The position numbers were made by a program, and so were the translations under genes. The notes beneath the pieces were generated by a model. It was given only the letters and a program-made list of their open reading frames with translations. It did no database searches and was not told where the DNA came from. Of a DNA stretch of 53,551 bases, positions 11,305-20,124 are shown piece after piece. The stretch is from Nemertoderma westbladi. Its lineage: Eukaryota > Xenacoelomorpha > Nemertodermatida > Nemertodermatidae. How positions within the stretch are numbered: position 1 is the first letter of the stretch; each line of letters begins with the position of its first letter. The DNA is taken from the NCBI GenBank assembly GCA_032718475.1, contig JAUCBJ010006027.1, forward strand, positions 1 to 53,551. Reading direction: 5' to 3'.

Positions 11305-12267
11305 TCATTTACGGAATTTGGATATCTGCCTTTTCTTAAAGTTTGTGATACTATCACATCGATTTTCGTCTCTTTTCGCCTTCTGCATCTTATTGAAATA
11401 TATGTTAATAATTGTTCGATAGATCGTGACGGAGTAGTTCTTATGGTAATCACAAAATGGCGATGTACCATAAAGTTCAAGGAAATGGAGTGCCGCCCTT
11501 CTTATAGGAATACCCGATCTCAATAGAATATGATGTACACAGTCTAATCTAGCAAAACACGTAGCCACAACATCCGTGAATTCTTTTGAAGGTATTTTAA
11601 GTCCTCCTCTGTTCAAAACTTCAACATAGTCAGATGGATTTGATTGGGATCCGAATGGGTTAGTATCAATTTGTGTCGTATTTGTGATTGTGCACAAACT
11701 CGATTTTGAGAACCAGATTGGAAGCGGAATAGGCCGCTGGCACAGTTCAAGCTGAACGTGTAAATCCCGAGATATCCTAATCGACCCCTTTAATCTAGGC
11801 ATTCTGGATTGTGTGTCGAGTTCGTACAAAAAAACGCGATCGTCTGTTTTATCAAAAATATATCCATTTGGACAGCAAGAGTCAGTAACATCGTCCAAAG
11901 ATGTAACTCCGTAACGGATATTGAAAGACTGTTGTTCGTCGGGTTGGAAAATACGAACTGGGGGATTCCTCCGAGGCTGTTTAACAACTGTCGTTAGTGA
12001 CTGAGGTGTGCCCGGAACACTAATAGTTGGCACAGGTGATGTTGACCAATCTAGAGGTAAGTTTCCGGATGGCGTTGTCTTAAGGAAGTCCTCCTCGAAA
12101 TGGTCGATGCAGACTCTCGAATATTCCGTTATGGAGAAATCCTTCCGATTGACGAACTTCGCCCAGCGATCTCGCAGATCTGAATCGATTGGGAATTTAA
12201 AACATGGTTTCCGAGGTGAACCTTTGTATCCAGTTTTACAGTTTACTACGCAGCACTTGTTCACCAT
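11305..12267 (-). CDS. THAP-domain protein of P-like transposon (core-deleted)
   Basis: A 320-residue protein. The start is the first ATG of the frame (12,267) and begins the THAP domain directly (MVNKCCVVNC). The C2CH zinc ligands are Cys6 and/or Cys5 with Cys10, then CIDHF, where Cys and His complete the site; the basic PCFKFP and RDRWAKF segments fit the family. The frame is open upstream to 12,435 but without an ATG. After a proline-rich linker, a segment with DLHVQLELCQRPIPLPIWF resembles the part just before the catalytic domain in THAP-type transposases. It is followed closely by LNRGGLKIPSKEF, which resembles the far C-terminal domain of P transposases. The RNase-H-like core between them (several hundred residues) is absent, so cutting activity is not expected. 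By analogy with the Drosophila KP product, a DNA-binding repressor role is possible; that is inference. An AATAAA lies 90 bp beyond the stop. Confidence 0.85.
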   Translation of the reverse strand: MVNKCCVVNCKTGYKGSPRKPCFKFPIDSDLRDRWAKFVNRKDFSITEYSRVCIDHFEEDFLKTTPSGNLPLDWSTSPVPTISVPGTPQSLTTVVKQPRRNPPVRIFQPDEQQSFNIRYGVTSLDDVTDSCCPNGYIFDKTDDRVFLYELDTQSRMPRLKGSIRISRDLHVQLELCQRPIPLPIWFSKSSLCTITNTTQIDTNPFGSQSNPSDYVEVLNRGGLKIPSKEFTDVVATCFARLDCVHHILLRSGIPIRRAALHFLELYGTSPFCDYHKNYSVTIYRTIINIYFNKMQKAKRDENRCDSITNFKKRQISKFRK

Positions 12268-12550
12268 ACTGTGTACCGCGACTCCCGGGTCGTCTGACGC
12301 TGACGACGGGGGCTTGGCACCGGCAACCGTTATAAAGGAATGTCGTGGTGCGTTGGTGCCCAGTGTCTGTGTGAATAGGTGACTAAGTCTAATAACATAT
12401 GAATGAATTAATTTCCATGATATATAAAATGCCAAATTATTAATAAATATTTATAATTATTACTGTATTAGGCTGCAGAGCTGGTGGGAATAGGCCTACG
12501 ACAACTGGGTATGAGATCTCCTACCGTAGTGCAGTACTGTACCGCAGTGT

Positions 12551-12617
12551 ATAAGTGGCCTCTTTTCAAGTGGCCTCTCAAGGTGACCTGGTAGGCCGTA
12601 GTATATAGTAGGCCATG
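12551..12617 (-). repeat. Right terminal inverted repeat of P-like element
   Basis: 67 bp, the inverted partner of 10,650-10,716, ending in GTAGGCCATG at the outer boundary. The inner end ATAAGTGG is the candidate transposase-binding site. Confidence 0.95.
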
Positions 12618-12625
12618 GTCATCGC
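12618..12625 (+). repeat. Target-site duplication, right copy (GTCATCGC)
   Basis: Exact second copy of the 8-bp sequence found at 10,642-10,649, directly outside the right terminal inverted repeat. Confidence 0.9.
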
Positions 12626-12956
12626 CATGCATGGAAGTCTTTAGTAGGCCTAATTTTCTTGTCTGTTTTTGGTACGTAGGCCTAATCAGCTAATATTATT
12701 GTCATAAATAGTTAGTAGTTCGAATGATCAGATGACTGGATGATGCCAAACTAGAAGCTAATATAACTGCTGAACTGTATAAGGCAAGGCATAGGCCTAT
12801 GCAGCTATGTGACAATGTGCTGAACACTGAAATCACACTGAAATCTAGGCCTACTGCAGTACCCTACTGGCTATGGCTACTGTAATTAGTAGGCCTAGGC
12901 CTACGTTTTTTATCTGCTAACAGCAGTTAGCTGGTTAGGCTACTAGGTACCCAACT

Positions 12957-15900
12957 ATGGTGAAGAAAACGAAGGAACCTGGATTGACGCGAAAAACTCC
13001 GTTGAAGAAACAAACAGCGGCGATAAAGACGGATTCTGGACAAAAAAAGATCTCGAGTTATTTTCAGATAAGGCCACCTACGCAACCCCAGTTAGTCCCC
13101 TCACCGAAATCAAACACCACAAGGGGTGATGTCATCCTTGTGGATCTCACGGGTGGGATAGAAAACCCTGAACCTTCTTATCACCCCGAGAAACCCCAAC
13201 CCGAATCTAAATCATATTTATCTTCTATTGGAAGCGATGAAACTCATGTAGAATCTTCCATTATTCTCACTCCAGAAACCCCCAGTTTTATACAAACTGA
13301 ATCTCCAAGACTTTACGTCGCTTCTATCCCTGCGGCTCCTTTACGACACTCAACAGATTCGCCGGATCTCTTTTCTCCCCTTCGTACGACTCCCTCGCAT
13401 CTCAGTGAATCTGAATCCAACAACCGATATAAAAAAATATCTATCAGTAATAATTCGTTTAATTTTTCGCCCGATATTTTATGCGAATTACCGACGCAAC
13501 TTTACCCGACTAATGAACCTTCCTGTATCGCAGAAACGTCGATGGAACGCAAATCAAACAGTCGATTTCAAAAAAGACGTTTAAAAAAATTACCGCCGCC
13601 GCATTTGAAGCTGAGCGAACCGCTTTCGCCGCAAGTTGCGGGAGCCCTAAGGGAGATGTCGGGATCACCTTCCCCTGCCTATAAACGCCCGAGGGCGGAG
13701 CAATTAGGTAGTGGTGACGTCATCAGTTCTATGAATAAACCTACAAACATTGGCGCCAAACCGTCTCGTAAACTGTTCGTTGACGATAATTTGTGTTCAG
13801 ACGTCTCCGATGTAGGCCTACCGGTTCCATTGGTTGTTAATGATAATCTGGGTGCTGCAAAATATAAATTTGCGAGCAGTGATGTATGTGGAGGATTTGT
13901 TTTTCGAGAAAATATTCAACAACAAGACAGCCCCTCGGGAAACCTGTTGGAACAAGGGGAAACCTCGACATCTAATGAGGTACCTGTAATGGATTTGCCA
14001 ATGTTTGATGCAACAACACCCGTAAAATCGGCAACAGAATTATTATGCAGCGGGGAAAACGGTAGCAAATTACTGGGAGTTGATGATGAGTTTCTAGCGA
14101 CTCAGTTCAACTTAATGTTGTCTCCATTCGATGAAGAAAAGCGATGTATTGCAGCGGATGCTTCGCATTCGAATAATCTGAGCCCCAGTTGGGTTCACAG
14201 CACTGAGCCGGTTCAATGCTACGTCGTGCTCAGCCGTGAGCCGCTTGCAGATGGACAAATGAGATTGTGTCTCAGAGAGAAACGACCTTTCCGTTTAGTT
14301 GATGATTGCGAGGGAAGTCGCTGTGATGGGGATCAGGTTGTTTGTTATTTGAGCGGAACTTGGTCTCAAACACAAATCGATATCGGCCAAACCCTCAACA
14401 TAGTCGGTCGCTGTGATATTGCGTCGGATGGGTCTTTAATTCTATCCAATGAGACGGCGGCGTTTGCAGTGGTCTGTCCGAATACGCTGATCTCCGGTAC
14501 GACTGTGGTTAACGGGATCCGTTGTCCCAGACGGGCGGTTCTATCCGAGACCTACAAGGGCGGCTCCGGCAGTAAGGCCATGCTATGCGGCTCTATAATC
14601 CACGAAATATTCTCCACGGCAGTCGCAGATCGCGTGACGGATATGGAGAAGTTGCGGAAGTTAGTGCGAACGATATCGAAAGAAACCAGCAATCTACATC
14701 AGATGTATGCGCTAGATTTAAAACTCAAACAAATATTCGATGAGATTGAGTGTTATTTGGAACCTCTTATACAGTTCGTGAAAAAACATATTCCGGGGTT
14801 AAACAAAAACTCTAAAAACCATCTTGTGTTTCCATCTAGAGATGACAACCCTAACATTGTCATAAACAAAGTTTCAGATATCGAGGAGAACTTTTGGTCT
14901 CCGAATTTTGGACTGAAAGGTAAAGTGGACATGTCAGTTAAAGTTCCTATTAAAGATGCAGTTAGTGGTGATATTAGCGAAGTTTTACTTCCATTGGAAC
15001 TGAAATCTGGTCGGGAATCCAACTCGGTGGAGCATCGTGGACAGACGATACTGTACTGCTCGATGTTCGGGGACCGAGTTACCGCCCCTCCACTCGGTCT
15101 ACTTGTCTACTTAAAGACCGGTAGAGTCTATGTGGTACCCGCTAATCATATGGACAAGCGGGAGTTGCAGGTGGTTAGGAACGCACTAGCCTACGCTCTA
15201 ACGAGCCCAGTCTACCGAGAACTCGATGGGACTTACGTTTACAACCGGGTATGTCCCCCGCCGATTAATGACCAGTTTGCCTGTCAGCGCTGTGACCAGC
15301 TGGATACCTGCGCTCTGCTAGCTAAATCGGTGGAAAGTGATAGAGTATCCGAGACAACACGGCTTCTAGACCCAATGTACGAGACCGCTGTCTCCCACCT
15401 TACTGTAGATGACTTTGAATACTTTTCCCATTGGCATTTACTCTCTACTTTGGAAGCTGAAGTGAATAAGAAACGTGGTTTTCGCTCCCGCAGCTGGTTG
15501 ATTTCTGCTGCGGCTGCGGAGAAATTAGGATCTTGCGTTTCTGATATGGAATTAGTTGATTGTCGTGTTGAGGGTGGAGGTTTCTCTTGTAAATTTAAAT
15601 CGATTAATCAAAAAGACTTAACCAAAGTTTCCTTGATTGTTGAAGGTGATCGACTTGGTGTTAGTTCGCAAGACGGCCGATATATCGCACTTTACACTGG
15701 GATGGTGCTGCAAATACTTCCGGAGTTCATTGTCCTGTTGTGTGAGAAGAACTTAGAAAGCCTCCCACTGCGGGGGCCCTTCCGCTTGGACAAAGACGAT
15801 TTCGGTTCGTCTATGACGAGCCACTTAACCAACTTATCCAACTTTATGTTGAATTCGCCTCGAAATAATTCATTACGGCAATTAATTGTGGGAAAACGAA

Positions 15901-17222
15901 TTCCGCAATTTTACAAAAATGCTACAAGTCGATTACCGAATGAAGCAAAAGAAATTGTAAAGAACGTTCTAGAAAATTTAAATGGCCCTCAAAGAATGGC
16001 TATAAAGAAATGCCTGACAGCGCGGGACTATTCGCTGATTGTCGGGATGCCCGGTACGGGGAAATCGTCTCTCATTGTCGCTATTATCAGAGTGTTTATC
16101 GCTTGTAATTTATCAATACTTGTTACAAGTTACACAAACAGTGCGGTCGATAACATCTTACTCAAACTTATCGAGGTTAACTTCACTAGATTTATCCGAA
16201 TCGGTCGGCCAGGCAGCACCAACCCCCTCATCCATCCCTACCTTGCTTCGAATCTCACTGAGTCCGCAGAAACTCCGGAACAACTCCGAGAGACGTACGA
16301 ACTGGCGCCAGTGGTCGCCAGCACGTGTTTGGGTGTAAAGCATTCCGTATTCACAAAAAGGACTTTCGATGTCTGCATAGTTGATGAAGCCTCTCAAATC
16401 AGCCAATTGCTATGTTTAGGTCCCATGTTGCTATGCGACAGGTTTATACTAGTTGGTGACCCGGAACAGCTGCCGCCACTGGTGCAAAGTTCGGAGGCGC
16501 GTCGACTGGGTGCGGACGAGAGTTTGTTCCAGAGACTCGCGGGTTTCCATAGCGACGCCGTAGCAACGTTGAAGCTGCAATACCGAATGAACGCGGACAT
16601 TATGAGTTTGAGTAACCATTTAGTCTACGACGGTCAGCTGGAATGCGGGAATCCCACCATATCGAACCGAAAGTTAAACATATCGCCGCAACCTGACTCA
16701 ATTCGGGAATTATGGTTCGCAAAGGTTCTCGATTCGCAACAAACTATCGTATTTCTTGACACGCAAAAGGTTGACGCTTTGGAAGAGGTTGGTTGCCATG
16801 GGCAACTGTCTAACCCCACGGAAGCAGCTGTTGTCAAGACGATTTGCGAACAACTTATAAATTCGGGATGCGGCGCTAAAGATATCGGAATTATTGCCCC
16901 TTATCGACATCAGGTCACCGTAATCTCTCAGCTGTTCCTACAACATAGAATCCTTCAGGATGTCGAGATTGCCACTGTCGACAGGTACCAAGGTCGTGAC
17001 AAGGACGTCATTATTATATCATTTGTCCGTAGCTCCCTTGACTCGGAGCAGATTGGCGAGCTATTAAAAGATACGAGACGTTTAAATGTTGCGCTGACAA
17101 GAGCGAAATGTAAGCTGATAATGGTTGGGAACACATTGAATCTTTGTAACGCCCCTCCAGTGGCTAAACTAATAACATTTATTCGCGAGCGCGGATGGAT
17201 CACTGATATTACTCATTTGTGA
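12957..17222 (+). CDS. DNA2: DNA replication helicase/nuclease DNA2
   Basis: A single uninterrupted frame of 1,421 residues with a good start context (A at -3, G at +4). DNA2 trims long 5' flaps during Okazaki fragment maturation and resects DNA ends in repair and at stalled forks. The nuclease has Asp658 (GKVDMSV) and the Glu681-Leu-Lys683 motif (LPLELKSG). The iron-sulfur cluster cysteines are Cys523 (CPRRAVL), Cys776, Cys779 and Cys785, with the family's C-x2-C-x5-C spacing. Superfamily 1 helicase motifs are Walker A at 1030-1037 (GMPGTGKS), DEAS at 1143-1146, then GDPEQLPPL, LQYRMN, TVDRYQGRDKD and LNVALTRAK. The first roughly 430 residues are a disordered extension absent from the shorter vertebrate proteins (about 1,060 residues). 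This extension holds a PIP box at 29-36 (QKKISSYF), an RKLF cyclin-docking-like motif at 271-274, and several S/T-P sites. No introns are present, whereas the human gene has about 20. Confidence 0.97.
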   Translation: MVKKTKEPGLTRKTPLKKQTAAIKTDSGQKKISSYFQIRPPTQPQLVPSPKSNTTRGDVILVDLTGGIENPEPSYHPEKPQPESKSYLSSIGSDETHVESSIILTPETPSFIQTESPRLYVASIPAAPLRHSTDSPDLFSPLRTTPSHLSESESNNRYKKISISNNSFNFSPDILCELPTQLYPTNEPSCIAETSMERKSNSRFQKRRLKKLPPPHLKLSEPLSPQVAGALREMSGSPSPAYKRPRAEQLGSGDVISSMNKPTNIGAKPSRKLFVDDNLCSDVSDVGLPVPLVVNDNLGAAKYKFASSDVCGGFVFRENIQQQDSPSGNLLEQGETSTSNEVPVMDLPMFDATTPVKSATELLCSGENGSKLLGVDDEFLATQFNLMLSPFDEEKRCIAADASHSNNLSPSWVHSTEPVQCYVVLSREPLADGQMRLCLREKRPFRLVDDCEGSRCDGDQVVCYLSGTWSQTQIDIGQTLNIVGRCDIASDGSLILSNETAAFAVVCPNTLISGTTVVNGIRCPRRAVLSETYKGGSGSKAMLCGSIIHEIFSTAVADRVTDMEKLRKLVRTISKETSNLHQMYALDLKLKQIFDEIECYLEPLIQFVKKHIPGLNKNSKNHLVFPSRDDNPNIVINKVSDIEENFWSPNFGLKGKVDMSVKVPIKDAVSGDISEVLLPLELKSGRESNSVEHRGQTILYCSMFGDRVTAPPLGLLVYLKTGRVYVVPANHMDKRELQVVRNALAYALTSPVYRELDGTYVYNRVCPPPINDQFACQRCDQLDTCALLAKSVESDRVSETTRLLDPMYETAVSHLTVDDFEYFSHWHLLSTLEAEVNKKRGFRSRSWLISAAAAEKLGSCVSDMELVDCRVEGGGFSCKFKSINQKDLTKVSLIVEGDRLGVSSQDGRYIALYTGMVLQILPEFIVLLCEKNLESLPLRGPFRLDKDDFGSSMTSHLTNLSNFMLNSPRNNSLRQLIVGKRIPQFYKNATSRLPNEAKEIVKNVLENLNGPQRMAIKKCLTARDYSLIVGMPGTGKSSLIVAIIRVFIACNLSILVTSYTNSAVDNILLKLIEVNFTRFIRIGRPGSTNPLIHPYLASNLTESAETPEQLRETYELAPVVASTCLGVKHSVFTKRTFDVCIVDEASQISQLLCLGPMLLCDRFILVGDPEQLPPLVQSSEARRLGADESLFQRLAGFHSDAVATLKLQYRMNADIMSLSNHLVYDGQLECGNPTISNRKLNISPQPDSIRELWFAKVLDSQQTIVFLDTQKVDALEEVGCHGQLSNPTEAAVVKTICEQLINSGCGAKDIGIIAPYRHQVTVISQLFLQHRILQDVEIATVDRYQGRDKDVIIISFVRSSLDSEQIGELLKDTRRLNVALTRAKCKLIMVGNTLNLCNAPPVAKLITFIRERGWITDITHL

Positions 17223-17624
17223 TACACGTTATAAATTATTGCAGAATATTGCCCACAAGATGCTACAATATTGCCTTTGAAATTGCCCAGAATATTCCCT
17301 ACAAGCTACAACCACCTGGATATTACACATGATTTTGTCTACAAGCTACAATCACCTTTATATTGCCCAGAATATTTCCTAGAAGAAGTTAAAGTTACAA
17401 TTGTCGGGGTATTGGGATTTATTTACTTTAATTGTTGTGACAATTTAAATTGATCTTCCGTAATTTTCGTTCGATTTTTCTATGTATTTAACTCTATGCA
17501 ATTATAAGTGCAGTGTTCATTATGATTGTATAGGCTGTATAATTATGACGTTCAATATTTATTTTTATATTTTTAATCAATTATTATAATGTGCAATAAT
17601 AATCCTGTGTACTTTCGATTCAAT

Positions 17625-17830
17625 CAAAATTCATCCATCTCCAGGGTAAAATCGACGCAAATATCGGCTGATTACTGCAAAAAATAAAACTGTAACCTGT
17701 TCTATTGAGTTTCGTTTATTGTTTTGGTTAGATTAACGTGCCTCTGTTGCTCTGTAACCTGTACCTTTCCCATTTAACATTAAGACGAAATATTATTAGC
17801 CGAGATGGGAATCCCCCCCCCCCCTGTCTC
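17625..17830 (+). repeat. SINE-like interspersed repeat, copy 1
   Basis: One of four related copies in the window. Shared landmarks in order are TCAAAATTCAT, an AAATCGAC-like word, CTGATTACT, CTGTAACCTGTTCTATT, TTTATTGTTTTGGTTAGATT, ATATTA, and GAGATGGGA leading into a run of C (13 C near 17,813-17,825). The family boundaries are approximate and no coding capacity is seen. Confidence 0.65.
17683..17688 (+). promoter_or_regulatory. Possible DNA2 poly(A) signal
   Basis: AATAAA 460 bp beyond the DNA2 stop codon, within an interspersed repeat. If it is used, the repeat supplies the 3' end of the mRNA; this is untested. Confidence 0.3.
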
Positions 17831-17898
17831 GAACCTGAAGTCGTAGTTACCACGACAACCGGAGTTGAGGTGTTCCTAATGGTACTACTTTTCTCTGC

Positions 17899-18174
17899 TT
17901 ACTGTGAAGGCTTACGCAATTCAAGCACCACTACTATCGCCCATGACAGTTTTGCTAGATCAACCACATCTTCAAGGCCAGTGTCGCAGTGTCCTTTGAG
18001 ATGCGTCTCCGTCATGGGCGGTCCACCATGCTTATTCACTCCATGACGACGCCAAAGCACAAGATTAGGCACTATGGCTGGTCCGGTCTTCACGGCGAAA
18101 GGAATGTCCTGCAAAGTGGAGGCGGCTCCTTTGGTTGAGACACCTCCAATGTTATATTGAAGCTCCAGATTCAT
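17899..18174 (-). pseudogene. Fragment of RTE-like reverse transcriptase C-terminus
   Basis: The minus strand encodes YNIGGVS followed by PNLVLWRRHGVNKHGG and DTGLEDV. This matches the C-terminal part of the reverse transcriptase at 18,995-20,049, which has NLVLWQPHGVNKHGG and DTGLEVV. It is a decayed 3' fragment of a non-LTR retrotransposon. Confidence 0.75.
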
Positions 18175-18345
18175 AACCTATGCCCTTCCATTCGAAATAT
18201 TAATTTGGAAGTTACTGATGCATTTTCATGGAGGTATAGCATTGTAGGTGTATCATTGGTTCCCCCAAGTTTCATACTTGAACTTGGACTCCCCCACTTA
18301 GCAGGACGTTGCATTCGAAGAGAGGACCAACCGTACGCTCTTATG
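18170..18345 (+). pseudogene. Second RTE-like fragment, opposite strand
   Basis: The plus strand encodes YSIVGVSLVPPSFILE, then LAGRCIRREDQP, the counterpart of YNIGGVSLVPPSLTLE and FAGHCFRREDQP in the longer copy downstream. It lies head to head with the minus-strand fragment at 17,899-18,174, so together they form a partial inverted repeat of retrotransposon sequence. Confidence 0.7.
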
Positions 18346-18994
18346 CTTTCACTGTTGTTTATTATTATCCAAACATTATGGAACATTAACGGTCTGACAG
18401 CGTGACGACATTAATACACAAACATTAATGGTACATAAAGTAAACCCAGTTGACGGTAAATTAAAACGTAGGGGAGAGCAGGGAGGTGCAATTTAAAGGA
18501 GAACGCTTGGGTTTGGTGTTTCCATGGACACACCATTAGATAGACAATTAAAAACTGCACCTACTGTTGTATTTAGTCCAACTCTAGCCCACATGCTGCT
18601 TTGATACGAAGGAAAGTATGCTTTTCCCACTTGTTTTCTAGAACTGATACCTCTGTTTTGGATCGCTCACATTTAATTATGAAGATAGATGATAATTGAT
18701 GGAGATAGAAAGTTTATTTGACAAAAGTGAAATGTCATTGGCAGACAAACACACAGACAAACAAACATACAGAGAGGCTAATTTTCATTGACATAATTTC
18801 ATTTGATGACATTGCTTCTATGAGTGGTTCAACCCTCCGAACCCCCCTGTTTCAAACCTCCTATATATGGGGTAGGAGGCGTGAACCAGTAAACTAGGCT
18901 CGGGGAAACGCTTATATCTCATATAATACATGATTGTAGCACCTTAATATGTATTCCAATGGATGCGGAATAGATTGTTTTATTTATTTGTGCA
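18346..18994. other. Stretch with no recognised gene
   Basis: No coding region or clear repeat could be supported. It may belong to the decayed upstream part of the RTE-like element that becomes recognisable from about 18,995. Confidence 0.5.
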
Positions 18995-20049
18995 ATTTCA
19001 GCTTGAAGCTACGATGTGGAACAGAATAAATCAATTTTTTATAAATGTTGGTTTACCTCCTATTTATATGGGATTCCTGATGAAATTATTGCAGCAATCA
19101 GATCAGTATACGATGGTTCAACAACATTTGTGACTACTGTTGACGGTGACACAGAACCATTTGAAGTGTTATGGGGACCCCTCCAGGGAGACACTTGCAC
19201 CATTATTGTTCATAATTGTGGTTGACTATGTTCTACGTATGTCCTTAGATCATCATAATGATGATGGGGTGATGATAATTCCACCTACTGGCTCCAGAAG
19301 TCGAGGAAATCCTGCCAAGTACCTAACTGATCTAGACTTTGCTGATGACTTAGGAGTACTCTCAGAATCACTAGAGGGACTCCAAAGGCTCCTCAGCTCA
19401 TTAGAACATGCTGCTTCTAGTGTTGGTCTTTTTATTAACTCCAGAAAGACCAAAATTGTGACAGTTAACTTTGAAAGTCCTCAGCAAGTCTCTGATCGGA
19501 TGAGCATAAGCTCAAAGGATGGTATGCTTGAGCATGTGGACGACTTCTGTTACCTGGGATCATGGATCCGGAAGTCAGTCAGGTGAGGACCTTCGAATAC
19601 GTAAGGGAAAGGCATGGGCAGCCTTGAATAGGCTTTCCAGGATTTGGAAGTCTCCGAAAATTAATCGGAAACTTAAGGTCCGTTTATTTAGAGCAGCAGT
19701 AGTTCCAGTACTCCTCTATGGGAGTCCATGTTGGGCTCTAACTGCTGAGGACACCAAATCTCTGGATGGCACATTCACAAGAATGCTACGCCGGGTTCAT
19801 TGTGTCAAGTACAATGCACACATCTCCAACCAGACACTATATAACATTGGAGGTGTCTCATTGGTTCCCCCAAGCTTGACACTAGAACAAAATCGCCTCC
19901 GCTTTGCAGGACATTGCTTTCGCCGTGAGGACCAGCCAGTGCATAATCTTGTACTTTGGCAGCCTCATGGAGTGAATAAGCATGGTGGACAGCCCATGAC
20001 TTTCTTGAGACGCATCTTAAAGGACACTGGCCTTGAAGTGGTTGGCTAG
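18995..20049 (+). pseudogene. RTE-like non-LTR reverse transcriptase, frameshifted
   Basis: Reverse transcriptase sequence spread over three frames. The first part includes GIPDEIIAAIRSVYDGST and LQGDT. The second (from about 19,187) includes LAPLLFIIVVDY and the catalytic-box variant DLDFADDL. The third (from about 19,570) includes IRKGKAWAALNRL, PVLLYGSPCWAL and NLVLWQPHGVNKHGG. Two frameshifts, near 19,187 and 19,572, break the gene. The endonuclease and the 5' part are missing. The clade is assigned by the LQGDTLAPLLF-type and YGSPCWAL-type motifs and is approximate. The copy ends abruptly where a second retrotransposon begins. Confidence 0.85.
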
Positions 20050-20124
20050 GGCCTTTGGCTGGTAGCGATCGGCGTACTGGTACATTCAGCTTAGGCTATA
20101 GTCATGGTCGCATTTACAGTTGCT

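Larger units (their letters stand above)
10650..12617 (-). mobile_element. P-element-like DNA transposon, 1,968 bp
   Basis: The element is bounded by 67-bp terminal inverted repeats (66 of 67 bases identical) starting with CATG, flanked by the 8-bp duplication GTCATCGC. It carries one minus-strand gene with an N-terminal THAP DNA-binding domain. CATG-starting ends, 8-bp duplications and THAP-domain transposases are the hallmarks of the P superfamily. The gene lacks the RNase-H-like catalytic core, so the element is probably an internally deleted, non-autonomous copy. The near identity of the two ends suggests fairly recent insertion. The inner end of each repeat contains CCACTTAT at bases 60-67 from the terminus, similar in sequence and position to the transposase-binding site I recall for Drosophila P. 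The right end lies about 340 bp upstream of the DNA2 start codon. Confidence 0.9.
17223..17898. other. DNA2 3' flank
   Basis: AT-rich sequence without a recognisable gene. It starts with loosely repeated ATTGCCCAGAATATT-like words (about 17,245-17,380) and contains a SINE-like repeat at 17,625-17,830. The only clear AATAAA downstream of DNA2 in the gene orientation (17,683-17,688) lies inside that repeat, about 460 bp after the stop. Confidence 0.6.

Noticed and set aside
12268-12435. An N-terminal extension of 56 residues for the THAP protein.
   Set aside because: The frame is open but contains no ATG; the first ATG is at 12,267 and begins the THAP domain, as usual in this family.
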